A stretch of 64,000 nucleotides of DNA from Cydia pomonella (taxonomy: Eukaryota; Arthropoda; Insecta; Lepidoptera; Tortricidae), in NCBI RefSeq assembly GCF_033807575.1, contig NC_084707.1, positions 14,990,550 to 15,054,549 of the forward strand. The letters are read 5' to 3'. This document shows, in pieces, positions 10,901 to 25,900 of this stretch. The notes beneath the pieces were generated by a model, which did not search any database, was not told the origin of the DNA, and worked only from the letters and a program-made list of their open reading frames with translations. The position numbers and the translations under genes are program-made. Positions within the stretch are counted from its first letter, which is position 1. Each line of letters begins with the position of its first letter.

Positions 10901-13900
10901 ATGCGGTACGTTGAGCCTGATTTTGGTCCTTTTTACAACTATAGGAGCACCAACACACCGGCTGTCATCATGAATTTCTAATATATTACTTGTTTATGCC
11001 ATTTCCTCTATTGCTAAATAACAAAAAGAATAACAAGAAGAAGAAGAACAACAGAAGCGCCTATCTTTTGCCCGTAAATGACGGATTCTATATGCATACC
11101 AAAACTACAGATAGGCTTAGACAATAACTACACTAACTCTGTATATTTATTACAGATATTTAAATTATTTAGGTGGTTATCCTTTATATATGTAAATACC
11201 CTAGCCTCCGCCTTAGTACCGTAATATATGCCTACTTTACTCTCCCTCCACTGGGTAATTGTGCTTCATCTGTTTTTATATGTATATGAAACCTAAAACT
11301 ATGTATATTACAACCTCGTGTACCTAAATGTCACAACATGATAGTAGTGATTGTCTCCATTGGCGTAGATATATGTATAATACACAATATAATAATTTAA
11401 AATTTAAATTAAATTTCGAATTTAGATCTAATTAGGCACATTTTACGGTAGGCACTATTTTATCTTACTAATTGGCAACCCCCACTGAGGGGACAAGTTG
11501 TAAGATAAAACGTACCTATCCTATGTTCTTCTCTAGGTGTGTGGCAAATTTAATTCAAATTATTTCAGTCGAATTAGATAATATCCAAACGTCTAAAGAT
11601 ACAAGCTTTCATATCAAATATTATTAGGATTGGTACATATCAAATCGTTCTCTTCCATTTACAAAGACTAAGAACACTGTAATTTAATGTTTTGATTGTG
11701 GAAAAGTGATACTTTTAAAATGGCAAAAGAATAAATCTTTAATATTAACTTATCATAGAAACTTGTTATTAGTACTCTAGTATTAAATTTGTTATTAACA
11801 AACCCAAGTTAATAAAAAATATGTATTTAAAGATAATAAATAGAGTAAAAAAGTGAAATATATGGCCGGGGAATGAGATTGGTATAATTTGCTTCAACAT
11901 ACCAAAGTTCGTTTTTTGGAGAAGAATTGGTGATGTCATAAACTCTCAAAAAACTATGTCGAATGGCATCAATTTGCCTCTAATCCCGCTAATTTTATAT
12001 CCTAGGACTTATTGCTATACTTTACTTTTCCTGCTTTAATGAACAAAATCATTTAAAAATTAGCGCAGTTTGCTAAAATATGTGTTTTTTCATCTATTCA
12101 TAATAGCAATCGAAATGTGATTCGCTTTGGGATATTTATCTTTAGATATGCAACATCTCCAATTGCAAGTAAGTCCAAAGGAGAAATCATGGCCATACGT
12201 CTATTACTTTAATTAGGTACTGATTATGCAAATTTGCCTATTTGTTTAACTCTGGTGAAAGGTACCATTTCATCCCTTGGTTAACAATCTACTATACTAA
12301 TAGCTCCCGTTTAGCTTATTGTGACGGTAGGGTAACTAGGGAAACCTACACTGAGCATGGCGCGACATGCTCTTGGCCGGTTTTTAGGAAAGGTTTAGGT
12401 ACTTCCCCAGTTGGGCTCTTCTAGATCTGGAATGACATCCGCTGTGCTGTGCCCTGCCGCACAAAGCGAGATGACATTCGCAGTGCCCATACCTCTCTTT
12501 TGGACGTAGTTTTAGGATATACCCGAGTCCAAAGAATTTAATAGTAAAAAATAAACAAAGAGGGCAGTTTGACTCTTCCGACATATAACGTCTTTTAAAC
12601 GAGAGCTTATATGCTTACGAAGCGTATTGACATTTAATTAAAGGTAGCTGATTTAACCCACAAAACTTCGATCTCCAATTTATTGACTACGTATTTTTAC
12701 CACATTCACTCCCACTTTTACCCCAGTTTTGTATGGGAAATGTTCTCTTGCGAGAACATTCCCTATAGTAAACGGAGAACATTCAAGTATACCTACAAGG
12801 TACAAAATAGGATCTGATTTGATTTTGGTACAAAATAGGAATGCAAAAGATTTTGCTTATATGCGATAGCAGCGCCTTTTAACTACCGTTATTTAAGTTA
12901 CATTTAAATTAAGGTTCTTTTGTAACTTAAGGCTTTTTCCGGCAGTAAATACTGACTTGTTGTTATTTAATTCCATAGCGTTGTTAAGGACACTACAACT
13001 TATATGTCTTTGTATAAATTTGTACATAATACTGTAAATATGTTGTAAATATATGAATAGTACATTATTATTTCTAATTTGAGTTCTTAATGCAATTAAT
13101 GCATTATTTAAACTAATATTAACATTGCTACTATGACAGGATTTGTCTATTTGGAAAATAATTATGAAACTTAATGGATATGACTAAATAACTGGAAGAC
13201 ACATTACATTAACATTTTACTTAAAGTACTACGGAAATGAAAACTTCTGAAGACATTGATTTCGGAATTGACCTATTATGAATAGTATTTATTGAAGACG
13301 ATTGAACTTACTGAAAAGAAAAAAAATCCTACTTATGGCAAGGCAGGATGGCTTAGAGCTTTAGCCTGTCCAGATGGACAAAAAAATAAGTAACTTATAC
13401 ATACTGTGCCTTAATATGTTTTTCATCAAGGCGGTTTGTTTACAAAGGGTCTACCGGGAGAGGCGGAAACCGAAATTTAGTTATTTGCCTTGCTTCTTTA
13501 TCGCCCGAATATGCAAGAGTGATAGAGAGGTTAGTTAGTTATTTCGACCGTTTCGCAGTAGTCCCACTACAAATTGTGATGAATTATGGTAGTGGCGCCC
13601 CCTACGCAGAGTTTCGCGTAATATTCTTTTTAATGGCGTAATATTATTTCTTTTACCTGTCTCGTGGTGTATTCTAATTTATTGCAAGTTTTTTAATCAT
13701 TTTTGTTTACTATTCTGACATTTAATTCGACAGAGAAAAAGCTACGAAGGAACTGTCACTTTATTAGCAATAACCCAAAAGTCTACGACATTATGTTTAT
13801 CGTTTAATATAATAAATAAATATTTGGAGACAATCTTAGACAGATTGACCTAGCCCCCAAAGCTTGTACTGTGGGTACTAGGCGACGATATACATACGTA

Positions 13901-16900
13901 TATAGATAAGAGTAAATAAAGAAAACACCCATGACTCAGGAACAAATATCTGTGTTCAACACACAAATAAATGCCCTTACCGGGATTCGAATCCGGGACC
14001 ATCGGCTTCATAGGCAGGGTGATTGACTACCCACTAGGCCAGACCGGTCGTCAAAACCACAATACAATGAATGTCTAACTAAGGAGGGATCAATTTAAAT
14101 ATTAGGTTAATAAAAGTAAGCAAGTGCAATGGACATGGGACACTTTTATAAACAGACCGAGTGTGTGTAAAAGTCTACAATTCGTTAGAGAAAAGGGGGC
14201 GACCGCTTTTCCATACAAATGTAGGTATATAGTTTACATTTTCCTCTCTGGGTATTAACATTATAGAAAATATATGTACACAAATGGATGTATATTAACT
14301 ACCGCTATGTCCTTTCGTTTGATTTTTAGGGTTCTGTAGCCAAATGGCAAAAAACGGAACCCTTATAGATTCGTCATGTCCGATTATTAATAAAATTCTA
14401 TAGCTAGTATATTACATGCATTTATTATATTATATACATTAAATTATGTAAAAATGCTTTCCATAATGTCAATATCCCGGGGGGAAATGGGGACTATGTT
14501 TGTATGGAGCAGAGGTCGAACACTATCCTCTTAATGAGAATCGGTACTTGTTTTAATAAATAAATATTATAGGACATTATTACATTTATTACACAAATTG
14601 ACTAAGACCCACAGTAAGCTCAAGAAGGCTTGTGTTGTGGGTACGGTCGGTACCGGTAGCACATTTTATAAAGATTTTATTGATTTGATATTGATATCAT
14701 ACTACATGCATCAAACGCGCACAAATAAGCCCAAGCGAGATGCATTGAGGTCCTTGACACATCGCACATCATCATCGAATCAATTCGGGGAAACTTTAGC
14801 TTTTCTAGCACCCTCTAAATCTTATTGGTGTCTAAATGGTGTCTGATATTAGCACCGATATTCGCGTAAGTAATAGTAATAAATACTGTAGGTGGTATTA
14901 TTTGGTTGGCTACCTCAAATAATTGAGCTAGTTTATTTCGATCAATTGAAACATACACCAGTCACATAAGTCAGATATTCGTAGCTGTATATAATTTTAT
15001 TTAGATAGTTCTTTTTTTTTGGGAACTAAACACGCAGTCAGTATTTTCATGAAGCATTATCGACATTATCGTAAATAACTCTTTGTCTTTACTGTTAAGG
15101 GGCTCCCCGCGGTTTTCATCGATTTTTGACTAGTTTTGAGTCGTTACTCTTACATTTGCACTAAATATAGAATCATAAGACAAACGGCTATCGGTTCTTC
15201 AATCTTTTATCTCCATTCCGGTCTGCCGGATTTTGAAATAAATGAACACTTATTTTTTATAGTTTTTAGACACTACCTACCAAAAAAGGACTTTTTTGAG
15301 TTCGTCTTTGACGTCTCTAAAAACTGGTCAGAGATTTTAATTTTAAACTAATTAACTCAAAAGATATGGCCATTGTTCAATTTGGATGCCAACTATCTCG
15401 AAGACAGTGAACTTTGAAGTAAATATGGTATACTATATTGCTTACAGCCGTTGCTGTTAATATGATAAGCTACAAAAAACATTAGAAAACTAAGGGATTT
15501 AAATCGAGGGTCATTGGCGTTAGGGACCCCCTTCACATTCTCCTTTTTCTTTCTAAAAGAAAAAAAATATTGCGTTCAGCTCAGTTTATCACTGCAACAG
15601 CAGTTTCTTAGTTGACTATACGGAATACTTTGTACTCTACAATAACAATACATATATAACAATCACACACCAACTATTATGTGATAACAATAATATTGAT
15701 CCTTAGTTGGTCTTCTCTCTTCTTTGTCGGTCCCACATTACTGAGGATTCGTGACCACTTGGTTTTGCAGCTCCTGTGATTTGTCTCCATCGGTCTCGAT
15801 CTCCCGTAGCCTTCACCGCGTGGTTAGTTGGTCTTAAAATAAATTCAATTTAATTTAATTGATAGGCTTGATAAAATATAACGGTCTTCTTATATCTAGG
15901 TACTATATGTATAATTCTTATCTAAAAATTGCAACGCCTTTGCTTCTGATTCCTATACTATACTTAATTGTAAATAACTATGTGATGATACTGATGTTTA
16001 TAATCATTATTACCTATTGTTCAAGGGTTCCCTCAGCACCCAGCCGCCGAACGTCCTCGATCTGAGCGGCGGAGGGCGCACGTCGCTCGGTGAGGCGCTG
16101 GCGCAGCATGCGACGAGCGCGTTCACGGTGCGCGTGCTGCAGCTGCGCGCCAACGCGCTCAGCACACTGCCGCCGCAGGCGTGGACGCTGCGCGCGCTTA
16201 CGCACCTCGACATCAGTGATAACAGGATAAAAGAGCTGCCGGAGGAGATATGCCAGCTTACGCAGTGAGTGTTAATTATTATTCGGAATTTCCCTTAGGA
16301 CATAGCCTTTAAACAAAACAGCGAAATTGGTGTTGTGATTTTTCCACGATAACCTTCAAAAATCTTTCTATCCTTTCTAAAATGCAGTACCGAGTACTTG
16401 TCGCGACAATCGAAAGTTCGTTATCTGCATCTCTATCATTTTTCATACTCGTTCCATAGAGAGGCACATAACGAAGAGCCGATTTTCGATTTGCGAGGTA
16501 GTCCATCTGGTATCTACTGAATAGTCCGCTACCTCAAAATAAAAGTTTTTAATATTTAAGGGGCTCAGATGCTCTTTGTAGGATCCCGGATCTCAATACA
16601 AGAGGACGGATGATTTATACTGTTATTTATAGAATCCATGGCGTCACGGTAATTTTAAATATATATATTTAGCTGTCACGGTGTCATGTATCAAAATATC
16701 AAATTGATAGACTTAGTCGATGAAATTGTATACCTTTTGTTAACTATTAGAAATAACAAGTACTGATTTTGATTAAATATCGACGATTTTATGTCAACTT
16801 AAATAAACTACATTTTTGTTATTATAAATTTGAAGTAGTGTAAATGAAAGTTAGACTAAATAAATTTTCTCCAGAAATTACTTAAAAACAAGTGTCAATT

Positions 16901-19900
16901 TCTCTGAAAATCGTCTTAATTTCAACGTAATTTTGATACTTAAACAATCTACAACAACATTGCTGAAACTGTTCGTATACATCATTTTGTATAATTTACC
17001 ACCATCATTTTTTGCACACATGTAGTGCTAATAATAATTGCTATAAGAATAAATATATAATTAGAAACATAACGCCTAACTTTCCATATTCAATTTTAAT
17101 TAAACGTTCTCATTAGCGGCGCGGCGGGAGAGAGAGTTATGATTATGGAAGGATTTATTCAGACGCGTAGACGTACCTATTTCTGGTTATAAAACGTTAA
17201 TAACAATACTAGTAAAAGATTCTAACAAGAAAGGTAGGAATAGGAATGAAAGAGATGATTGTTTTATTTTTTATTTTTAGCGCGCAATAAATGTAGTAAA
17301 TACATACACGTTAATATTTAAACGTATCATGATCGACTTAATTTCATAAAGAAAAATTCCTTAACTAGTAACATCTTTTAACGAATTCGACTGGGTTTCA
17401 ATTCAATACTTTCAAAGTGTCGATCTGTTACTGACAAGTATGTCATCATCATCATCATCATGTAAACAAACTAATTTACCTTCTTTGATTCGTAATCTCG
17501 AACTTTTTAAGGTCAACAAAGACCTTTATCAACAGTAATATAACGTAAGGTGGGGTAAGGGCCTCCGCTAGCTGCCGCGGATTATCCGGAACGGACCCCC
17601 GTCTAATAAGAAATTGTATGAACCGCGCTAACTGGCGCGGGCGCGTGCGACGGATTTGGCCTGGGAGCAGAGAGCACGAACCACGTTCGACGTGTTACCT
17701 CCCTATCACGCTTACGTACGAATTTACAAGTGCACCAGAGAGGCAACACGTCGAACGTGGTTCGCGGTAGGCCTCTAGGACCCGCGAGCGTCCGCACGCG
17801 GCGGCCGTCCGCATCAGCTAGCGGAGGCCCTAAACACAAACATAGTTTATTTCGCTCGGGACAAGACGAACAGTATGAAGATTCCATACAAGTGTTTGTC
17901 TTGCCGTGGTGATAGTCTTACCCCACCTTACGTTACATAAATATTTTATCAATATCATTTTTAGTTAAAATATATGTTGATTATTAATATTTCAGTGAAA
18001 ACCTTCGTAAGAATTTTCGGTTACCTATATGTTAAATGCTAACAAAATCTGTCATATTTGTTTACAACTTGATAGGTATGTAGTATGTAGGTACGTAACG
18101 TTATGTCAAGATACTAAACAAAACGCAGATTGATTGAGAGGCGTAACAGAGTGAGCACACATACTTATTTAAGTATGAACGAGCATGCCTAAAATTTTTA
18201 TACAATTTTCAATCTTGTTCCCTAGACATACATTTCCAAATTCAAAACATATTATTAGAGGTTGCGATATATCATGGGCTACGTTCTGCAACGCTCGGTC
18301 GGTGGTGCGTGGCGAGGTGGCCAGAATCTCGAGAGACTTAGCCTTCGGCCACCGCTGCAAGAATCTTACATTTTAATATAATATTCTGATAATTTATTTT
18401 GATGAGATTCCCAAGCGTACGAATCCCGTTCATTAAAAAGTGAGAATGAGTATGTTATATACAACTTTTATTAAATGTTATGTTATTTTTTGACATAGTA
18501 ACCTTTTAGCATAATACACTTTTTTCTAAACTTAATATTCTATTTCTAAAAAACGTTTCATTTTGAGTACTAGTTTAAAAAATCTTGTACTGCAGCGACT
18601 ACCGCGTCGTCGTTTTAAAATGTCTTGCCTCTTAGGTATTCCTTCAATCTGGGAAATAGGTTGAAATCATTAGGGGCGAACACAATTTTCGAGAGTTTAC
18701 TTCGCTGTTTTTCGCGGATATAATTGCACAATGTTGCTATTTGTTTGGCATATAAAGTAATAGTGGCTCCATGCTCGAGATACTCAATCATTACGACCCC
18801 TTTACCATCCCAAAAAACAGAGCCCTTGACCTTACCAGCAGATAGGCCCACCTTGAATTTCTTCGGAGTTGGAGATGATGGTATTTTCCATGTTATAGAC
18901 TGCAGTTTCGTTTCAGGGTCGTAATGATGGAGCCATGTTTCGTCCATTGTTATAAATCGGGCCAAAAAAAGTTCCCGGTCTTGCTTTATTAGGTCCAAAG
19001 CTTCTTGACAAATCTCGACTCTAGTTTGTTTTTGCGTGACAGTAAGCATTCTGGGTACCCAATGCGCAAATACCTTTTTCATACCCAAGCGTTCATGTAA
19101 AATATTATGCACGCTACCCGTTCAAATGTTTACATTTTCAGCAATAAAACGAACGACGACACGACGATCCGCCAAAACTAAGTTTTCAACTTTTTCACAT
19201 TTTCTTCAGTTGCTGCTGTAGTAGGGCGTCCGGAGCGGGGTTAATCCATGTTCGATGTCCTTCCACGTCTAAATTCGGCGCACCAACGTGCGACTGTCGA
19301 GTACGAAGGAGCATTAGACATTAAAGTGTCCCGTAAATCTAAATTGACTTGGTCCGTAGAATTTTTTTTCAAACAAAAGTAAGTATTTGATAACGGCGCG
19401 CAGTTCAATTTTCTCCATTATCGCTAACGTACTCAATATCATGGCAAAGAAATCGCCGTATTTTTTTTAAATAAGACCAGTTCGATTTTTTCATGGCAAT
19501 CAGCTAGGTAGATTAGCTTTACCGGCCAGTATTTACTTTCCTAATATTTAAAGTTTGCATCTCATTCTCATTATATATTGAACGCCCCTCGTAAGTACAT
19601 AGTGCAGGGGTCACCAATTAGTTTCTTCCATCGCAGTCCGTTTCTACTTCAGTTAAGCAAATAATAATAATAATATAAGTTGCAAATAATAATAGTATAA
19701 GTAAGCAAATAATATAAGTTGGCGGTCTGGATCCAGACCGCAATCTGTCATTTGGTGAAACCTGACATAGTGGTTGAAAATAATATACATTAGCATCATT
19801 AAACAAATTCTGTAATATAATAATAAAGTCCCACAAAACATCATGCCACTGTGTTTGGTAAAATAATAAAAATTAATAATAAGAAAATTAAACACTGCAC

Positions 19901-22900
19901 GGCTAATACCTACTCTATGCGATAAATCAGGATTTTAAAATTATATATGAGACTGCTAGTTTAACAGTCCAGACGCGGTTTATTTATTTAGTATAAATTT
20001 TATTTTGACAATTGGAGAGACTTTACACCTCCAAATTTTATTAGTATTAGTACTCTGACATTGGGGACCTTTTACTTCTCCAGATTTAATGTGTTTTTAA
20101 CCATAGAGACTATACATCTCTATTGTATTGTAGTAATTATTTATTTTAAGATTATTATAATGTAATGTTTACCCAGGTATTGGCTGTTGTATTTATAAAT
20201 GTTGTTATGTATTTTTCATGTCACTATATGATGTTACTACCTATAAATGTTGTATTGACTTGTAAAAGAGCCCTTGAGGCCTACTTGCAGAATAAATTTT
20301 TGAATTTTGAATTTTGAATATTTTTTCTTTATTTGTTAGCCTGTTGTGTCCCACTGCTGGGTAAAGGCCTCCCTCTCTTCCACGCGTCTCGGTCTATGGC
20401 AATATTAAGCCAATCTTTCCGAATGACGCCACCTACTCCTTCGAGGTCTGCCGTGACGCCGCACTATGTTTGGTGTCCACTCGGCAGATATGTCCTGCCC
20501 AGACCCATTTAAGCTTAGCCGCTGTCAAGACTACGTCGGCTACTTTGGTTTTGGAGCGGAAGATGGAATTTTTGATTCTGTCAGTCAGTTTGAATCCAAG
20601 AATAATGCGCTCCTTCTGGCAAACCTTAAGGGAAAGCTTTTGAGCATTCGTCAAAGACCAAGTCTGAGCGCCGTAAGTGAGGATCGGAAGAATACACATA
20701 TCCATTAATTTAACAATTCAATGACCATTAAACATATGACGCCGTGCAGCACCATTTACTTCAGCCGGCAAACTCGAGGGCACCACAATTTCTTAGACTA
20801 ACTCTTCACATCAACCCAACTTGTTAGTCTTCGTTTTTTTATGTTTTACCAACAGACGCGAGACGTCTTTTGTTTTAATAGCAGAAGTCCTAAAGTGATA
20901 TGAGTGTTTACTAAATTTGCGTCGCTTTTATAAAAGCCATATATATGTAAAAGTTAGAAATCGGTTTCGAAAGAAAGGACTTACGAGGCTTTTTAGTTTA
21001 CCTATGTGTATTATAATCACAGTCGTACTTTCTCTGATAGTGGTATTGAGTAATTTTAAATTTACTTTCAATGTAACTTGTGTAATAGAAAGCATATAAT
21101 CATAACATTGTTTATTGTGCCTACTGTCTTCATAGCTGCATTGATGCGTAATGGTAATATAATGCTTGTGAGTCTAAACATAGTGAACAGGCCTACAAAA
21201 TGCCTTGTAAATAGTATTCAAAGAACCCTAAGCACTTAACCCTGAACTTTGGAAAATAATTTGGCGTAAAGAAAAAGAATATTAGTCATTCTCTTGAGCC
21301 AAGGAATTAGTTTCGCCATGTCTATCTGTCTGTCAGTCCGATTTAGAAAGCTGTCATTTGGCATGTATATAAAATTAATGACACCAACAAATTTAAAAAA
21401 AAAATCTAATTAATAATTGTTAATATTTAATCAAAACTTAATTCACAATAAATAAATAAAACTTTGGGGACAATATTCAATCAGTTTCAGCATCATATAC
21501 AGAAAAGTATATCAAATTAATACGCCACAGGTACATGCGTTCAGCTGTTAGACGTTTCCGTTGTGTGCTAATTTTTTTAAGTGAGTGCTTGCGTACGGCA
21601 CTGGGGCTATCTCCATCTGCTCGCCGAAGCGTACCACGTTCACTTTGCTTCAGCACAATCCCACCCTACGTTAGCTAACATGACCCGCAGTCAGCAATGT
21701 ACCGAATAGGGACAGGACAGCACATATAAAGTAAATCCTTAAATTCCAAAAACAAACAGGAAAATAATAACCCGGACACATATCGAATAAAGGCATTGTA
21801 TGGTCACCATATTTAACATTAGAAAGAACTTCGCTGAAGTAAGCTTGTGGTTCCAAATTGGGCACATTTGATTTGACGGTAAAATTTTGAAGTACATTTT
21901 AACTTTTAACCGTGCTACATTAGTTAATTCCATTATTATTAAAAATTAAAGAGCCTGATTAAAACTGCACGCATACTTCTGTGGAGTTCTTTCTAACGCT
22001 AATAAAACGAAATATCGTCGGAAGACAGAAAACCTTGAATATCAGCGTGTACTTGACTTATAATGCTAGTACACTATGGTAGATATTGATATACAAATTC
22101 TCGATGTGTTTATGTTTACATATCTGCTATATATATAGGTACTAGCTTAAGTTAAAAGGTACCACCTTAATCCTTGAAATTTGAATAGAAGGCGAGTTAC
22201 CACAATTATTTGATGGTATCAAGGCTTTAATTAATGATTATTATTAACAAGAGAAGGATGAACCACCTTCATCCTATTACGGCTTCCGTGCATTATACGA
22301 ATTAGCAAACGTACAAATAATCACAACGTTGAGAGCTTGATTTATAACCCAGGACTCCATAGGTCACACTGAAAGGTCTTAGATATTTAAAATTATGTAA
22401 TTGTACCTGATGTAAGTATATATGTAGTTTTGTATGTCCGGCGTTGTTACGACTTCGAACCCTTAAAAAAGCGTGAAAGACTTTCTCTGTGATCTCAATA
22501 AATAAAAATTCGATAGGTTACTTCTTATACCCGACACGCACTTTTTTTTTACAAATAAACATCGAGAATTATATCTTTCAACTGCGACGTCCGAACCTAA
22601 AATAAAATTTTTGCGGTTTATGACTGAACCTGCTAAAATAATTTTAGAGCATCCATCGCTTAGGAAAAAATAGAAAAGTATCTTAAAATACAATTTGACT
22701 ATTAATAACACCGTATAATTTATCTACTCGTCGACTGTAATTGTTGAATTAAAATTCATATACCAAACTATTATTGCGTACTTTTCAAGTATGGGCTTCC
22801 AACTCAACTATAAGATTCATTTCGATACGCTGTAGTCAACTATTAAAAAAAATTGCAATCGCGTGCCGCTGCGCTCCCATAGAAAAGACTAAAAGGGCAC

Positions 22901-25900
22901 GGGCCGCGGGGTTGTGCGGATCGAGCGTTTATATCTTTTGTACTACTAATTTTCATTAATTATTTAGGGTTCATGTAAAAAGTATTATTTTAGATGATTC
23001 CTAGAAAAATGTATTGTATCTGCACAGAAAAACAATAGTTCTCCAGCCAAGTAAATACTCTTGTGTCAAGACATTTTGTGTTTCCTATATAAGGAAACAA
23101 TAAAATTCTTGCGTCAAGATATAAAATATTTCCAAGTTTATTATTTAAGCTAAAAAATTAAATTCTCTATCCGAGCTATAAAAAGTTTTTTTTAAAAAAG
23201 CTCATTATTCTCACCAAGAGCGTTTACGTTTTGTTTTAAGTATTGTATTTTTTTAATTGAACCTAACTGTCTTAGTGCAATACTTAAAGAACTTGTACCA
23301 AGAAAGTTTGTTTCTTGGGGTTAGATACTCATAATTGAATTGAGAATTATATTTCTCCATAAAAAGAAGAAAAAGCATTGGTTCAAGAGTACGTTACTAA
23401 ATGTGAAATATGATATTATTTATATCTAGAGCTGAAATCTCTTAGCGCCAAGTTTAGTATGTCTTGAATAAAGAATTAATTTTCTTAAACCAACATGATT
23501 TTCGTCATTTGTTGAAATCTTTTAGTAATCCTCTTCATCTTCTTCTTCTTCCTCGCGTTGTCCCGGCATTTTGCCACGGCTCATGGGAGCCTGGGGTCCG
23601 CTTGGAAACTAATCCCCAGAATTGGCGTAGGCACTAGTTTTTGCGAAAGCGACTGTCATCTGACCTTTCAACCCAGAGGGTTAAACTAGAGGCCTTATTG
23701 GGATTATTAGCCCGGTTACCTCACGATGTTTTCCTTCACCGAAAAGCGAAGGTGAATATCAAATGTTCGTACATAAGTTCCGAAAAACTCATTGGTACGA
23801 GCCGGGGTTTGAACCCGCGACCTCAGGATTGCAAGTCATACGCTCTTACCGCTAGGCCACCTCCTCTGGCTTTTGTCCTCTTCATCAAATTTATTGATAC
23901 TACTTTATGTGAAAGTCTCAAACCAAAGTTTTGGTGCTTTTTCTTTCAAATAGCTTTGGCTCTTGACTGTATATTGATAACATCAAACCAAGAATTAATC
24001 GCTCTTGCGTAAAAACTTAAGTCTCAAAGCAACATTTTGGTGCTTCTTCTTTGAAATAGCTTTGGCTCTTGACTGTAGGTTGAAAACATCAAACCAAGAA
24101 TTTATCGCTCTCGTCTAAAAACTTTAAAGTCTCAAAGGAAAATTTTGGTGCTTCTTCTTTGAAATAGCTTTGGCTCTTGACTGTAGGTTGAAAACATCAA
24201 ACCAAGAATTAATGGCTCTTGTATAAAAACTTAAAAGTCTCAAACCAAAGTTTTGGTGCTTCTTTTTAAAATAGCTTTAGCTCTTGACTGTATATTGAAA
24301 ACATCAAACCAAGAATTAATCGCTCTTGCCTAAAAACTTAAAAGTTTCAAAGGAAAATTTTGGTGCTTCTTCTTTGGAATTTGGTAATATTTTTAGTTTG
24401 AGGAAGAGTTACTCAAGATAAAACCGTTTTTTAAGAGCGTGCTATATCTCTTGCTAAGACGTTTTTTTCTTGCGGCGAATAATTAATATCTTAACTTAAA
24501 TCACTACCATTCGCTTTAAAAATGTGTAATGATAAAACTAAATAATTTTTATTCTCCTTTAAAAAAATATGTTGTTTTTAACTCAAGACATATTTAGTGG
24601 ACTAAGCAATTTATTATTTTATTTTAGCAACCGTGCGCAAGAGATTATACCAGATAAACAAAATTCTCGAGATATAATGCCAATAGTGGACTTATTAAGC
24701 ATAAAACATTCAGTTGCATAGCTCTCATAGTTTTGATTGTATTAATATCTAAAAAACCCTGATTTCGTCACTGACTCACTCACTCACTGATGATCATTAA
24801 AACCCTTAGGGGACTTCCTGAAGTCCTAGGAAGCTTATATACTCGTATTTTGACTAAGGTGTAAAGCTTGTGAAGTTAGGGATTGTAGAGTTAGAAGCTT
24901 GGCTCTACAAGAGATCTGATAACCTTAAGACAGTGCGAGGCTTATTGTTTCGTCTTGACAATATTTTACATGAAAATGTTTTTGATGGGATACAATAGTG
25001 ATATAATCAAGCTTTTCAATCTCGTACCTTACTTAGGCAACTCAGCAAGCTTCGTTGCCTAAACACGGTACTCGACTTAAAAGCTTGCGATTGAATAAAA
25101 TACTATTTTATTTTCTACAAATTTTCAGTGTGCCCTCACATACCGGCCGCCATGCATCTATCGGAGACTGAAAATAATTTAACATAAGTAGAATATTGGT
25201 CTCTCCTTGATTACCTACGCCCCTTTGGAGGTCGAATCAATATTTTTTCAATTGCTTTTATTGTAATGAACAAATAGGTAGTTGTTATCAATTAGATTTA
25301 ACTAGATATAATTTACAGCCAGAAGCTATTAATATTTTGTTTACTTATAACTAGTTTCCACCATTTTTTTTCTTGAGATCTATGTAGGTAGCTAACTTTT
25401 AAATTGGGCTACCTTGTATAAAAAAAAATACTGGCCCAAAAATACTCTGACAGTGATATTTTGTGTGCATGTTGTTGATCATTTTGTAACACGCGTCGAA
25501 TGATGGTCGCTATAACAGCTTAGTTCCTTTATTTAATGTCCTTTGGTTGGGTCCATTACTTTTAAGCTCCGATGTTGTCTCCAACATACTAAACTGACAG
25601 TTCGATTGACCAATTTACTACGCAATCATCCTGCGTTTGTACCAGATTTGTACTAAAACGACAGATTGGACGGACAAAGCGAGGCAATTCAGATAACTGT
25701 TATTTTAGTATCTGGAATACAAAAACAAGGCTTAAAGCCAAACTTTTAAGTAACGTCTAACATTTCGTTTCCTGAGGAGACGTGGGTTTTGCATTAACTT
25801 TCAATTTTGTGATTGGTGACTGTGAATTATCGACATCCATTGACGATGATGGGCAGATTTGTCAAATCTAACCTAACATGACAAGATGAGTCTATGATTT

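Larger units (their letters stand above)
10906..16025. other. PHLPP intron rich in repeats
   Basis: Contains R2 and R3 fragments (12215-12540), SINE-A (13812-14050), a palindromic element (14190-14520) and a SINE-A tail (14552-14648). Less certain dispersed repeats lie at 13430-13640 and 15100-15540, the latter beginning at AAGGGGCTCCCCGCGG. A piece at 15690-15835 looks like a retroelement end. A small hairpin (TTTTATCTTAC and GTAAGATAAAA) is at 11457-11507. No coding exon was recognised. Confidence 0.5.
22960..24430. repeat. Long AT-rich repeat block interrupted by SINE-B
   Basis: Recurrent short motifs (CAAGAATT, CTTGGTTCAAG, GTCAAGA, CAAGAGC) run through 23040-23500 and again after the SINE, merging into the 107-bp tandem array. 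This looks like one degenerate repeat-rich element. I see no coding frame. Confidence 0.5.

Noticed and set aside
18180..18376. Overlapping 63-codon frames on both strands with a GC-rich core
   Set aside because: No splice pair or recognisable motif, and PHLPP exons on either side already join in phase; left as unexplained.
18724..18924. Plus-strand frame in the mariner element
   Set aside because: Antisense of the recognised transposase remnant.
23914..24385. CRISPR-like array
   Set aside because: The units are contiguous 107-bp satellite copies without spacers, in a eukaryotic intron with no cas genes.
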